Assembly (NCBI RefSeq): GCF_003576375.1
Contig: NZ_QWGE01000002.1
Span: 62,001-126,000, forward strand
DNA: 64,000 bases
Reading direction: 5' to 3'
From: Pontibacter oryzae
GTDB lineage: Bacteria; Bacteroidota; Bacteroidia; Cytophagales; Hymenobacteraceae
Positions 55,817-64,000 of this stretch are shown here, in pieces; positions within the stretch are counted from its first letter, which is position 1; each line of letters begins with the position of its first letter. The translations under genes were made by a program, and so were the position numbers. A model generated the notes under the pieces. It searched no databases. It saw only the letters and a program-made list of their open reading frames with translations, and had not been told where the DNA came from.

Positions 55817-57688
55817 TTATCGCTTAATGCTTAGGATTATCTCTAGTTCCACTTCTTTGCCAACTTTTGAGGCGATAGCGTTCTTTAGTTGATCGAGCTT
55901 TGACTCACTCACCGGTTTATCAGAAACGAGCCGAACTTGCAAAAGCATGGGCTCGCCGCTTTTAATTACACTAACATCCCGTATAACTACGCCATCCACG
56001 GAATAATCTTTCAGTGAGTGGATCACATTGTTCTCACGGACCAATTTCACGAAACCAAAGCCTAATGGCAGACTAACCAGCATAACCACCATCATGGAAA
56101 TAATCAGGCCTTTCCGCGCCAGATGAAACGGGCTGAAACCAAGCAACATAAACGTAATCGATCCGGCAAGTATAATACCGGTTAAGTTGGTTGTAAACAG
56201 CAAGAGTGCTCCCGAGAAAACCTCCCAGTCGCCCCACCCGATACCAATGCCAGAAACAGCCAAAGGTGGCACCAGCGCAACGGCAATAGCAACGCCCGCC
56301 AGTGTTTTAGCTACCTCTTTGCGAGCGTGCGCGTAGGCTCCTGCTATGCCTGAAAGTATGGCAATGCCCAAATCAAGCAGGTTGGGGCGTATGCGTGCAA
56401 TTATCTCTCCGTTAAGGTTCTGAAGCGGCGTGATGAGCGTCAGAAGTATGGCTGCGCAGTAACTCAGCAGCAAACCCAAGCCAATGGTTTTAGCACTAGT
56501 ATAAACCAGGCTTTTTTCCTGCCTAAGCACCCCCATAGACATGGATATGATAGGTGCCATCAGTGGTGCGAGAATCATGGCCCCGATTATTACCGGAGAT
56601 GAATTGGAGAATAAGCCCAGTGTGGCCAATAAGGTGGAAAGCACCATCAGGCTAAGGAAAGGATTGGTGGCCCTCGCGCTCTCACGGAGCATTACAAAAA
56701 GGTCCTTAAACTCCTCGGTTGAAGCATGATAAATAAGCGATAATGGCTTAGCTACAATTTCGCTCAGGTAAGCTTCGCCTTGTGGCATGTTGCTCACCTT
56801 ATATACTTCAATGGGCTCTCCCGCCGGCACCTCGGCATCAAGGTTGCGCCCCGGAATAATTTGCAGCGCATCCTCCAAAACCTCGAAGCTTATACTTTTT
56901 GCGCTTACCAGGTTATTGTCGTGGGCATAATTAATCGGCTCCGGGCTATCTATAGTTATAGCCTTCGACTTAATATGCCCAATAAACGAGGGCAAGCGGC
57001 TCTTGCCGGAATCAAACACGGATTTTGCGTAAAACCGTACTAGCTGCATGATGCTCTTTGGGGCTAATATCAAACTGTGCATCCGGGCATCGTTCAGGTA
57101 GGAGTCTTTGAGCAATTGGCGCGAGAGCAAATTGCTTCTGCCATGCAACACGGCTATGATACCGAGTGCAGCTGTTTGCAAAGGTGCATGGTTCTCGGTA
57201 GTGATGGTGTATGCCTGTGGCACATGTGTTACCGTGAAAACCTTGCCTAATTTCTCGAAGGCCGCTAAAAAGGTATTTCTAGCTACACTGCCTGACATCA
57301 GGCTTAGGCTCTCCCCGATCACCACTTTGCTGAAAACAGGTTTGCCGTTGCAGAGCAATAAATCAGCTTTTATGCTTTTCTCGGCGCGCTCAATGTCTGC
57401 TACCGCTTCGTTCAAGTCGGAGGAGATGCCATAGCCCTGCCGGGCCTCCTTCATGTCGGGGTGCGGCAGAAAAGAAAAGCTACAGTTTTTGCCGAGTGCC
57501 TGCATTACCACATCCGAAAGCATCTCGTCGCTTAGGTAAGTCATATAGCAGGAATCAGAAAGTATAAGTCGTTCATCCGCCTTGCTGTACGGTACTGCTT
57601 CTAAGGCTAGTGCCCTGAAGGCGGGTATAATCTTCTCGTATACAAATTCCTCCGATGAGGGGTCGTAAAGTAAGGTAAGCACATTCAT
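55817..57688 (-). CDS. DUF389 (TIGR00341) membrane protein with degenerate diacylglycerol-kinase-like N-terminus
   Basis: 623 residues from 57688 (an in-frame ATG at 57757 adds 23). Residues about 1-300 align by eye to the lipid-kinase fold: FLPHPDMKEARQGYGISSDL mirrors the kinase PxGTxNDxARxLGI segment and LLCNGKPVFSKVVIGESL the strand after it, but the GGDGT nucleotide motif is absent. Residues about 335-560 are the DUF389 membrane domain, about six helices (VIIGAMILAPLMAPI, LAGVAIAVALVPPLAVSG). The C-terminal about 70 residues form a soluble alpha/beta tail. Function unknown; a ligand-sensing role for the inactive kinase part is an inference. Confidence 0.8.
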   Translation of the reverse strand: MNVLTLLYDPSSEEFVYEKIIPAFRALALEAVPYSKADERLILSDSCYMTYLSDEMLSDVVMQALGKNCSFSFLPHPDMKEARQGYGISSDLNEAVADIERAEKSIKADLLLCNGKPVFSKVVIGESLSLMSGSVARNTFLAAFEKLGKVFTVTHVPQAYTITTENHAPLQTAALGIIAVLHGRSNLLSRQLLKDSYLNDARMHSLILAPKSIMQLVRFYAKSVFDSGKSRLPSFIGHIKSKAITIDSPEPINYAHDNNLVSAKSISFEVLEDALQIIPGRNLDAEVPAGEPIEVYKVSNMPQGEAYLSEIVAKPLSLIYHASTEEFKDLFVMLRESARATNPFLSLMVLSTLLATLGLFSNSSPVIIGAMILAPLMAPIISMSMGVLRQEKSLVYTSAKTIGLGLLLSYCAAILLTLITPLQNLNGEIIARIRPNLLDLGIAILSGIAGAYAHARKEVAKTLAGVAIAVALVPPLAVSGIGIGWGDWEVFSGALLLFTTNLTGIILAGSITFMLLGFSPFHLARKGLIISMMVVMLVSLPLGFGFVKLVRENNVIHSLKDYSVDGVVIRDVSVIKSGEPMLLQVRLVSDKPVSESKLDQLKNAIASKVGKEVELEIILSIKR

Positions 57689-57843
57689 GCGGCTTTTTCG
57701 GGCGTAAAGTACAAGTAATGTTTTATCCGGAGCCGTGCAAGGTATCGCCTTGAGCAATCCACGCTAAGCTATTAAGCGATACTATACGGTAAGAATGCTG
57801 GCTTAGCTAGGTAGCAAGGGATTATTTACATAGAATAAGGCAC

Positions 57844-57875
57844 AAAAAAAGCGACTGCTGCTGCAGTCGCTTTTT
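57844..57875 (-). terminator. Terminator of the ftsX-to-ribF operon
   Basis: AAAAAGCGACTGC/GCAGTCGCTTTTT with a 4-base loop, 23 bases after the ribF stop at 57899. Confidence 0.92.
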
Positions 57876-57898
57876 AAGGTATAAATGGGTTCGCAGAT

Positions 57899-58828
57899 CT
57901 ATGCTCTCAGCACTTGCTCGCTTTCTCTTTTGTCTTGAGCCAACTGTGCCTGCAGTGCCTCCAGGCTACTGAATTTACGCTCTTTCCGTATTTGCTCCAC
58001 AAACTCGATGGTCATTGTTTTTCCATACAGGTCGTCGCGATAGTTTAAGAGGTGTGCCTCCAGCCTCAAGTGCTTACCGTCTACTGTTGGGCGCAGGCCT
58101 ATATTCATCATGGCTGGGTGGCGCTCTCCGTTCACGGTTGCCCATACGGCATACACACCGTTGCCTGGTATAAGTTTATGAGATGGCGGCAGTGCCAGGT
58201 TAGCCGTCGGGAACCCTATGGTGCGCCCAAGTTTGTCGCCTTCTTCCACATAAGATGTAAGGCTGTACTTTCTGCCGAGGTAGCGGTTGGCCGTTTCAAT
58301 ATCACCACTCACTAGTGCTCTCCTGATTTTTGTGGAGCTCACGCCGATATCATCTACATCCTGTCGCGGAATCTCTTCCACTTCAAAGCCATACTGCGCA
58401 GACCTTGCTTTCAGGTGCTCGAAGCTGCCTTCGCGGTTCTTGCCGAAGCGGTGATCGTACCCGATAACGAGCAGTTTGGTGTTAATAGCCCGAACAAGTA
58501 TGTCAGTGATAAAGCTGCGCGATGAGGTGCGCGAAAACTCTTTGGTAAAAGGGATGATCAGCAAGTAATCGATGCCGAAGCTGCGCAGCTGCTCAATGCG
58601 CTCATCAATGGTGGAGAGCAGCTTGAGGTCGTTGTCTTCGGGGAATAGCACCAAGCGTGGGTGCGGCCAGTAGGTGATCACTACACTTTGTCCATTACTC
58701 TGGCGCGCACGCTCCATCACACGGCGCAGAATTTTCTGGTGGCCAATGTGCACGCCATCGAAGGTGCCACTGGTTACTACGGCATAGCTCAGTTGCGGAA
58801 AATCAGCGATATCACGAATTACTTCCAT
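57899..58828 (-). CDS. ribF: Bifunctional riboflavin kinase / FAD synthetase
   Basis: A 309-residue enzyme that makes FMN from riboflavin and then FAD. N-terminal adenylyltransferase: VTSGTFDGVHIGHQKIL (HIGH-type motif), VIGYDHRFGKNREG, DIGVSSTKIRRAL. C-terminal flavokinase (about 180-300): GRTIGFPTANLALP (PTAN motif) and GVYAVWATVNG. Its start overlaps truB by 17 bases. Last gene in the operon. Confidence 0.95.
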   Translation of the reverse strand: MEVIRDIADFPQLSYAVVTSGTFDGVHIGHQKILRRVMERARQSNGQSVVITYWPHPRLVLFPEDNDLKLLSTIDERIEQLRSFGIDYLLIIPFTKEFSRTSSRSFITDILVRAINTKLLVIGYDHRFGKNREGSFEHLKARSAQYGFEVEEIPRQDVDDIGVSSTKIRRALVSGDIETANRYLGRKYSLTSYVEEGDKLGRTIGFPTANLALPPSHKLIPGNGVYAVWATVNGERHPAMMNIGLRPTVDGKHLRLEAHLLNYRDDLYGKTMTIEFVEQIRKERKFSSLEALQAQLAQDKRESEQVLRA

Positions 58829-59510
58829 CCGTTTCCTCCAGCTGCTTTTTTCTTATAGCGATAATATCCTCTATAGTGAGGGCATCTTCGAGTTTATACT
58901 CCCCGATGCGCGTGCGCTCCAGTTTGCTTAGGTGGCCACCTACTCCAAGCTTCTGCCCCAGATCATGCGCCAAACTGCGTATGTAAGTGCCTTTACTACA
59001 AATTACTTTAAATGTAACCTCCGGGCCATTTATACTTGTAATGTCAAAAGCCTGAATCGTTACGCTACGAGATTTTAGCTCTACTTCTTTGCCTTTTCGG
59101 GCCAGATCATAGGCACGCTTTCCATCAATCTGCACAGCAGAATAAATAGGAGGGATTTGATCTATCGTTCCTACAAAAGTTTGCGCAGCGGCTTTAATAT
59201 CGTCCTCCGTCAGGTGGCTAATGTCTTTAGTCTCGGTAACTTCTGTTTCGCGATCATAGGAGGGCGTGGTTTCGCCGAGGCGGATGATGCCCGTATACTC
59301 TTTTTCCTGCCCCTGAATCTCATCGATGCGCTTGGTAAACTTACCAGTGCAAAGTATGAGCAAACCAGTGGCCAGCGGATCTAATGTACCAGCATGGCCT
59401 ACTTTCTTTACACGGATGGTGTTGCGTACTTTTTTTACCACATCGAAGGATGTCCAGTCGAGTGGCTTGTTTATGAGCAGTATTTCGCCGGCGGCAAAAT
59501 CGTATTGCAT
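58812..59510 (-). CDS. truB: tRNA pseudouridine-55 synthase
   Basis: A 232-residue enzyme that makes pseudouridine at tRNA position 55. ILLINKPLDWTSFDVV at the start, catalytic aspartate in GHAGTLDPLATGLLI, then PPIYSAVQIDGKRAYDLARKG and GTYIRSLAHDLG. Compared with longer homologues it lacks a PUA domain, as is common in this phylum. Two bases after uppP. Confidence 0.95.
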   Translation of the reverse strand: MQYDFAAGEILLINKPLDWTSFDVVKKVRNTIRVKKVGHAGTLDPLATGLLILCTGKFTKRIDEIQGQEKEYTGIIRLGETTPSYDRETEVTETKDISHLTEDDIKAAAQTFVGTIDQIPPIYSAVQIDGKRAYDLARKGKEVELKSRSVTIQAFDITSINGPEVTFKVICSKGTYIRSLAHDLGQKLGVGGHLSKLERTRIGEYKLEDALTIEDIIAIRKKQLEETDGSNS

Positions 59511-59512
59511 AG

Positions 59513-60346
59513 TTATACTTTTAAATCCACACCCATGGCCAATAGAGCCAGCAGGGTTAAGCCTAAGGCAATTCTATAATAGCCAAACATTTTAAAGCCA
59601 TACTTTGTCAGGAAACTGATGAAGAAGCGGATGGCAACCATAGCTACCACAAACGCTACCACATTCCCGATCAGCAGCAGTTCAATGTCTTCCTGATGGA
59701 TGACTTCAAAGCTGTTCTTAATCTTTACGAGGTCAAACTTCACCAAGTCAGAAATTTCCAGCTTCAAAAGGTCCTTCACGAGTTTATAGCCAGCGGCGGC
59801 CAGCATGGTGGGCACTGCCAGAAAGAACGAGAACTCAGCGGCCGCCTTCCGGCTCACGCCCTGCGATAAACCACCAATAATTGAAGCAGCAGACCGAGAT
59901 ACACCCGGAATCATGGCGATGCACTGGAAAAAACCTATGACTAGGGCATTTTTATAGGTTACGTTCTCGCGGGTGGCGTTGCTGAACCATTTGTCCACGA
60001 ACAGCAGTACTATACCGCCTAGCATAAGCATGACGGCGGTGATGGCAACGCTCTCAAGCATGGCATCTATCAGGTCGTTAAGGGCGAAGCCTATAACGGC
60101 GGCAGGTAGAAATGCCAGCAATAGTTTTTTATAGAAATCCAGCCCCTGCACAAAGCGCCGCCAATAAAGCACCACCACCGAAAGTATGGCACCGAACTGG
60201 ATGTTAACTTCAAAAATCTTTGTGATCGGGAGTTCGTTAATGCCCATCAGGCTGGAGGCAATAATCATGTGCCCCGTAGATGAAACAGGCAAGAACTCTG
60301 TTAAACCTTCAACAATGGCTAATATAATAGCCTGCCAAGTACTCAT
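59513..60346 (-). CDS. uppP: Undecaprenyl-diphosphatase
   Basis: A 277-residue BacA/UppP-family membrane enzyme that recycles undecaprenyl pyrophosphate to the carrier lipid used for peptidoglycan and for the polysaccharide locus above. Motifs: [16 protein letters not shown] (residues 13-28) and [16 protein letters not shown], with eight membrane segments. Its ATG directly abuts the DUF3098 stop. Confidence 0.95.
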   Translation of the reverse strand: MSTWQAIILAIVEGLTEFLPVSSTGHMIIASSLMGINELPITKIFEVNIQFGAILSVVVLYWRRFVQGLDFYKKLLLAFLPAAVIGFALNDLIDAMLESVAITAVMLMLGGIVLLFVDKWFSNATRENVTYKNALVIGFFQCIAMIPGVSRSAASIIGGLSQGVSRKAAAEFSFFLAVPTMLAAAGYKLVKDLLKLEISDLVKFDLVKIKNSFEVIHQEDIELLLIGNVVAFVVAMVAIRFFISFLTKYGFKMFGYYRIALGLTLLALLAMGVDLKV

Positions 60347-60565
60347 TTATTCCTGGGTTTTATCTTTAGCCATAATCGCGAAAAACTCCAGGGCAAAACC
60401 TGCCAGCACCACCAATGGGCCCAGTGTTATTCCCAGAAAGCCAAGGCCATACGGCTCGGTATCAAGCGTCATGATAAAAAAGCCGATCGCCAGCGCCACG
60501 ATGCCTACCAGCATCAGGATGTAATTCTTTTTGCCAAAGGCAAGGTTGTTTTTCTTATCCTCCAT
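60347..60565 (-). CDS. DUF3098 small membrane protein
   Basis: A 72-residue protein with two membrane helices (about 15-32 and 43-63), matching DUF3098, a Bacteroidota family that commonly lies beside ftsX and uppP. The positively charged N-terminus suggests both ends are cytoplasmic. Function unknown; it is between ftsX (4 bases) and uppP (0 bases), so an envelope or division role is plausible. Confidence 0.88.
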   Translation of the reverse strand: MEDKKNNLAFGKKNYILMLVGIVALAIGFFIMTLDTEPYGLGFLGITLGPLVVLAGFALEFFAIMAKDKTQE

Positions 60566-60569
60566 TGTA

Positions 60570-61466
60570 TTAATAAAGTTCGTCTAAAGACATGCGCAGG
60601 TATTTGCGCACAGAACGGTATGAGCTCATAAAGCCGATAATCAGCCCGATAACCACTAAAGCGGCCATCAGGATGTAAGTTTGCTCGTCGTCGCGAAGTA
60701 ATTGCAGCTCTGTAATCTCGGTGTAGGCATATTGCATCAGCACAAACAGGAGTATAGAGGCGAAAACGCCGCTCATTATGCCCTGCCAGGCCGCACGGTT
60801 CAGGAATGGCCGCTGAATGAAAAACGAGGTAGCCCCAACTAACTGCATACTTCTGATGAGGAACCGCTGCGAGTATAACGCCAACTTAATCGTGTTATTA
60901 ATAAGTATGGTTACAACCAGCACCAATATGCCGGCAAAAGCCAAAAGTATAATGCTGATTTTCTGGATGTTTGTATTGATTGACTCGATCAGGCTTTCCA
61001 CATACTGCACCTCATGCACACCATCGATTTCCTCCAGGTCCAGTTTTATACTTTTAAGCATGGCTGAGCTGGAGTGGTCTGCATTGATGCGCAGGGTATA
61101 GGCATCGCGCAGGGGGTTATCGCCCAGGAAAGCCATGAAATCCTCGCCGGTTTCGTCCAGAAAAGCTTTGGCACCTTCTTCTTTAGAGATAAAGCGAACC
61201 TGTGCCGTGTCGTTTTTATAGGCGATGTATTCTTTGGCGGCAAAAGTTTTTTGTAAGCGTACCAGCTGCACCTCTGTCAGGTCACGGTCCAGGTATACTT
61301 GCATCTCAATGCTTTCCTTCACCTTTTCTGATAACTTGCCTGCATGTATCAGCAGCAAACCGAACAAGCCGATTACAAACAGCGCCAGCGTAATGCTGAA
61401 CACCACCATAAAGTGTGGGTAGCTGCCTAATTTCTTTTTCTTGATGTGTTTTACTTTTGTTGCCAT
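60570..61466 (-). CDS. ftsX: Cell-division protein FtsX-like permease
   Basis: A 298-residue protein with four membrane helices: helix 1 (FSITLALFVIGLFGLLLIHA, about 25-44), an extracellular domain (about 50-165, with VYLDRDLTEVQLVRL), then helices near 172-192, 215-240 and 266-285. FtsX with FtsE controls peptidoglycan hydrolases at division. ftsE is not adjacent, which is usual in this phylum. First gene of the operon. Confidence 0.92.
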   Translation of the reverse strand: MATKVKHIKKKKLGSYPHFMVVFSITLALFVIGLFGLLLIHAGKLSEKVKESIEMQVYLDRDLTEVQLVRLQKTFAAKEYIAYKNDTAQVRFISKEEGAKAFLDETGEDFMAFLGDNPLRDAYTLRINADHSSSAMLKSIKLDLEEIDGVHEVQYVESLIESINTNIQKISIILLAFAGILVLVVTILINNTIKLALYSQRFLIRSMQLVGATSFFIQRPFLNRAAWQGIMSGVFASILLFVLMQYAYTEITELQLLRDDEQTYILMAALVVIGLIIGFMSSYRSVRKYLRMSLDELY

Positions 61467-61482
61467 ACGTTACGCTTCATCA

Positions 61483-61490
61483 CAAAATTA
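61483..61490 (-). promoter_or_regulatory. -7 box TAATTTTG for the ftsX operon
   Basis: An exact TAnnTTTG match, 16 bases upstream of the ftsX ATG on the minus strand. Confidence 0.45.
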
Positions 61491-61534
61491 GAAATATATT
61501 TTACAAATGTGCAGGCGCAATTCCTAAAGAAATG

Positions 61535-61562
61535 AAAAAGCCCGCTTTGGTAGCGGGCTTAT
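61535..61562 (-). terminator. Terminator of the TamB-like gene
   Basis: AAGCCCGCT/AGCGGGCTT stem followed on the minus strand by TTTTC, immediately after the stop at 61566. Confidence 0.9.
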
Positions 61563-61565
61563 GTG

Positions 61566-64000
61566 CTAAAGTTCTAAACGTGGGTCAGAGTCGAGTATGA
61601 TGCGGTCGCGTTCCATTTCCATGCGCTGCCTGCGCCGCTCGCGCTTCTCGCTCCCAAAAAGCTCGCGCAAGCTGTCAAAGCGCTTGGTGTGCAACAAGCT
61701 GATACTCTGGCTTTGCGTGATGCGCTGGGTATAAATATTTGGTGTGGAGTTGTACTCTAGTCGCGCGCGCAGCTCACCAGTTTGGGAAATGTAATAGTCC
61801 AGCAACCAGTCGCCTACATAGGCATTTCCGGTGACATCGTCGGATGTCCCCCCAAAGCCTGTTTCGTTGGTAACGCGCAGCCTGCCCTGGAAGAACGTAT
61901 AACTCAGGCGCACCTGGAGCGAGGCCAGGGCATCTTGGCCGAGGTTTCCGAGCCCGATGTCTACTTCCAGGTTACTGTCTATACTATTAAAGAAGTTGTT
62001 CAGCTGGCTGGAAAGCAAACTGCCCAAGCTGCCACCCACGGCACCCGCACCCACGCTGCTATCAAAGGCAAGCGTGCCTTGCGGAGACAGGCGTTGAAGA
62101 ACAAGCAGGCTGAATACCTGTCTGTTCAGTTCGCTTTCATCGCTCTTTATAGAGTTAATGAGCGAGTATTGTGAGGTTTGCACCTCCTGCGGCAGCTGAT
62201 CGAAGCTTAGCCCGAGCTGAATTTGAGGCGTAAGCAATGGGCCGTTCAAGTCTATGACAGCCGTAACAGGATAGCGGCCCGATACATCTGACTGGCTCCC
62301 CGACAGCCCACTAAACGACGTAAGCTGGGTATAATTCGCGGTGATATCCATGACGCCGGCCGTTGGGTCACCGTTCCAGGTAATGGTGCCGCCTGGTACA
62401 ACCCTGAACTCCTTAGATACCAGACCTTCCAGCAGGTTCAGGTTGTAAGCTCCCTGGGTTATTTCGAAGGTGCCAAACATGTTGAAGTCTCCGCGTGTGT
62501 CGATCGTCATTTGGATGTCGCCGTTGCCGGTTCCCCGGATCACGTCTCCTGTAGTGCGATCAATGATGATTTCAAAGTATGCGTCATCCGTCACATCCAG
62601 GTTAAAGTCCAGGTTTATTCCGGAAAGGTCAATGGCTGTGTTTTCAGCGGCTATCTCCACACCGGTGCTATCGCCTTGGTTGCGGTTCACGAACTTGATA
62701 AAGTCTTTGCGTGCCACGTCGGTCTGGTAATCAAGTGGGAGCACAATGCGCGTATTGTCTTCGCTGCGGGCATCTACCTTTACCTTAAGGTTCTCGGTTG
62801 GGCCCAGCACGCTAGCGGTGCCGGTAGCGAAAGCAGTCCCATAAAAGAGCTCGTTCTGATCTTCTGTGGTGTTAAGCACCATAAAGTTGCGGTAGCGTGC
62901 TTCCAGGTCTATCACCATATCCCGGAAACCGTCGTGGGTAATTCCGCCGCTAACGGTGGCGCGGTTGCCATAGAGGTCTTGTAACTGCGCGTTTCTGAAA
63001 CTGATGCTGTTTGGGCCAAAGTATACCCGATCGCTGAAGCGGTAGGCGGTATTAAGGTAATCAAAGGTAAACTGACCATCTGATACCATTACCGAACCCT
63101 TGAGCACTGGGTAAGAAAGGCTGCCAAGTATACGAATCCTGCCCTCCATGGAGCCATCCAGGTCAGAGAACAAGCCTCGGAGCACAGGCTCTACCAATTT
63201 CATGTTAGCTTGGTCCATAACGGCAAGCAGGTCCAATTGGTCGTCTTGCGCCTGTGGGTAATAGTTTCCGGAAACAGAAAGCACTTTTTTACTGTCTCGC
63301 TCGATGCCAATATCAACTACAGCCTGGCTGTTGGCTTTGCTCCAGTCTGTTTTGCCCGATATATTTCCAATAAATACCTGATCGAGGTAAAAGGAGTCGA
63401 CTTGCATGGCTGCGGTTACCTTTGCCTGGTTGTAGATGTCCTGCGCTGTGAGTTCTGCCGTTAAATCGCCGGCGATTTTCATGGAGAGGAGCGGGTTAAG
63501 GTTGCGCAGGTCGAAGTTTTCAACGTTTAGGAGCAACTTACTTTGAGGATCGTCTGAGATTGTGCCTTCCGCTCGAATAACCTGGTTTTGGTTAGTTAAG
63601 GCAAAGTTTTCGAACTGCAGGTTTTTTCCAGCTTCGCTTATATAGATGGTGTTGCCAGGCACAAAAGCCCAAGGGTTTTGCTGTAGCGTAATATTCGACT
63701 CATCAAAAACGATCTGCAGCTGGTTTTGCAAAAAATTAAGGTCACCGGTTATTAAGGCCCGGTTATTTTGCTCGGGTTGGCGAATGCTGGTAGAAAACTG
63801 AATGGTGCGCTCACTCCAGATTCCCTCCAGGAAAAAGTTTTGCGTGTTCCCGGCTCCGGGCAGCATCTGCTTTTGCGAGGTAAACAATGCGGCTGCCAGC
63901 ACGTCCGGGCTCTGCTGTATCTTAGAGGTATTGATCTCAATGGCGTTGCCATAAAGCTGGTAATCCTGGTATTGAATAGTGTCAATGTCTGCGTAGAGCT
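61566..64000 (-). CDS. TamB-like (DUF490) translocation/assembly protein, C-terminal part
   Basis: The frame stays open through the window edge, so only the C-terminal 810 or so residues are here; a GTG at 63902 is internal, not a start. Repeating beta strands dominate (LQLRIHQ-like alternation is absent; instead LLNVENFDLRNLNPLLSM, MVIDLEARYRNFMVLNTT). The DUF490 core near the end shows GDIQMTIDTRGDFNMFGTFE, ITQGAYNLNLLEG and then GTITWNGDPTAGVMDITANY. Such AsmA/TamB proteins span the periplasm and carry lipids or aid outer-membrane protein assembly. The tail (KRERRRQRMEMERDR) is highly charged. Full-length homologues in this phylum are much longer. Confidence 0.9.
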   Translation of the reverse strand, partial: LYADIDTIQYQDYQLYGNAIEINTSKIQQSPDVLAAALFTSQKQMLPGAGNTQNFFLEGIWSERTIQFSTSIRQPEQNNRALITGDLNFLQNQLQIVFDESNITLQQNPWAFVPGNTIYISEAGKNLQFENFALTNQNQVIRAEGTISDDPQSKLLLNVENFDLRNLNPLLSMKIAGDLTAELTAQDIYNQAKVTAAMQVDSFYLDQVFIGNISGKTDWSKANSQAVVDIGIERDSKKVLSVSGNYYPQAQDDQLDLLAVMDQANMKLVEPVLRGLFSDLDGSMEGRIRILGSLSYPVLKGSVMVSDGQFTFDYLNTAYRFSDRVYFGPNSISFRNAQLQDLYGNRATVSGGITHDGFRDMVIDLEARYRNFMVLNTTEDQNELFYGTAFATGTASVLGPTENLKVKVDARSEDNTRIVLPLDYQTDVARKDFIKFVNRNQGDSTGVEIAAENTAIDLSGINLDFNLDVTDDAYFEIIIDRTTGDVIRGTGNGDIQMTIDTRGDFNMFGTFEITQGAYNLNLLEGLVSKEFRVVPGGTITWNGDPTAGVMDITANYTQLTSFSGLSGSQSDVSGRYPVTAVIDLNGPLLTPQIQLGLSFDQLPQEVQTSQYSLINSIKSDESELNRQVFSLLVLQRLSPQGTLAFDSSVGAGAVGGSLGSLLSSQLNNFFNSIDSNLEVDIGLGNLGQDALASLQVRLSYTFFQGRLRVTNETGFGGTSDDVTGNAYVGDWLLDYYISQTGELRARLEYNSTPNIYTQRITQSQSISLLHTKRFDSLRELFGSEKRERRRQRMEMERDRIILDSDPRLEL

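Noticed and set aside
63750-63902. GTG at 63902 as the start of the TamB-like gene
   Set aside because: The frame stays open to the end of the window with TamB-like strands continuing, so the true start lies outside.

Overview
The window looks like a chromosome segment of a Bacteroidota bacterium of the order Cytophagales, most like the Hymenobacteraceae (Pontibacter-type); the genus is an inference. The supporting signs are type IX secretion sorting domains of both kinds (type A on the 1492-residue NHL/IPT protein, the gliding-type CHU_C tail on the protein at 32111-34045), several exact copies of the phylum's -7 promoter box TAnnTTTG, weak or absent Shine-Dalgarno sequences, and families typical of the phylum (DUF2027-Smr, DUF3098, DUF2279, GNAT-nitrilase fusion). 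Most genes lie on the minus strand. GC is near 50 percent outside a visibly AT-richer polysaccharide locus.

Layout. 0-7.2 kb: a partial secreted gene coupled to the giant T9SS cargo protein, an M24 aminopeptidase and a membrane-anchored EEP phosphatase/nuclease. 7.5-11.5 kb: a one-protein type IIG restriction-modification enzyme whose specificity domain is strikingly AT-rich. 11.6-17.1 kb: secreted proteins and lipoproteins (two YD-repeat-like paralogues, a DUF922 HExxH protein, a coiled-coil lipoprotein, an HEWGHQ metallopeptidase lipoprotein), DinB and a cold-shock protein. 17.1-22 kb: dapA, a LytS/LytR two-component pair and a two-gene ABC exporter. 22-30.6 kb: ligA, RNase P RNA, DUF2027-Smr, DUF2279, pdhB, a TPR lipoprotein and PspC. 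The rnpB-smr-DUF2279 block is bracketed by an inverted pair of about 210-bp multi-hairpin repeats.

30.6-37.1 kb: GT2 plus YbaB, a CHU_C adhesin-like protein, and hisS-hutH. 37.1-52.5 kb: a Wzx/Wzy-type surface polysaccharide locus with an initiating glycosyl-1-phosphate transferase, eight assigned glycosyltransferases and one more probable one, UDP-galactopyranose mutase (so probably galactofuranose), a flippase, two O-antigen polymerase/ligase-like proteins, and a divergent GT2-Wzz pair. 52.6-64 kb: GNAT-nitrilase, the two subunits of a 3-oxoacid CoA-transferase, a DUF389 protein with a degenerate lipid-kinase-like front, the operon ftsX-DUF3098-uppP-truB-ribF, and the C-terminal part of a TamB-like protein running off the end.

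Three features are not explained by ordinary gene content. First, the heptamer AAGTATA/TATACTT occurs roughly 100 times (hand count; about 8-10 expected), in every reading frame, both strands, intergenic DNA and terminator stems, which resembles an uptake sequence or a highly iterated palindrome. Second, the inverted structured repeats carry a compensatory base-pair change in a hairpin stem. Third, two facing arrays of a degenerate octamer lie between rnpB and the smr gene.
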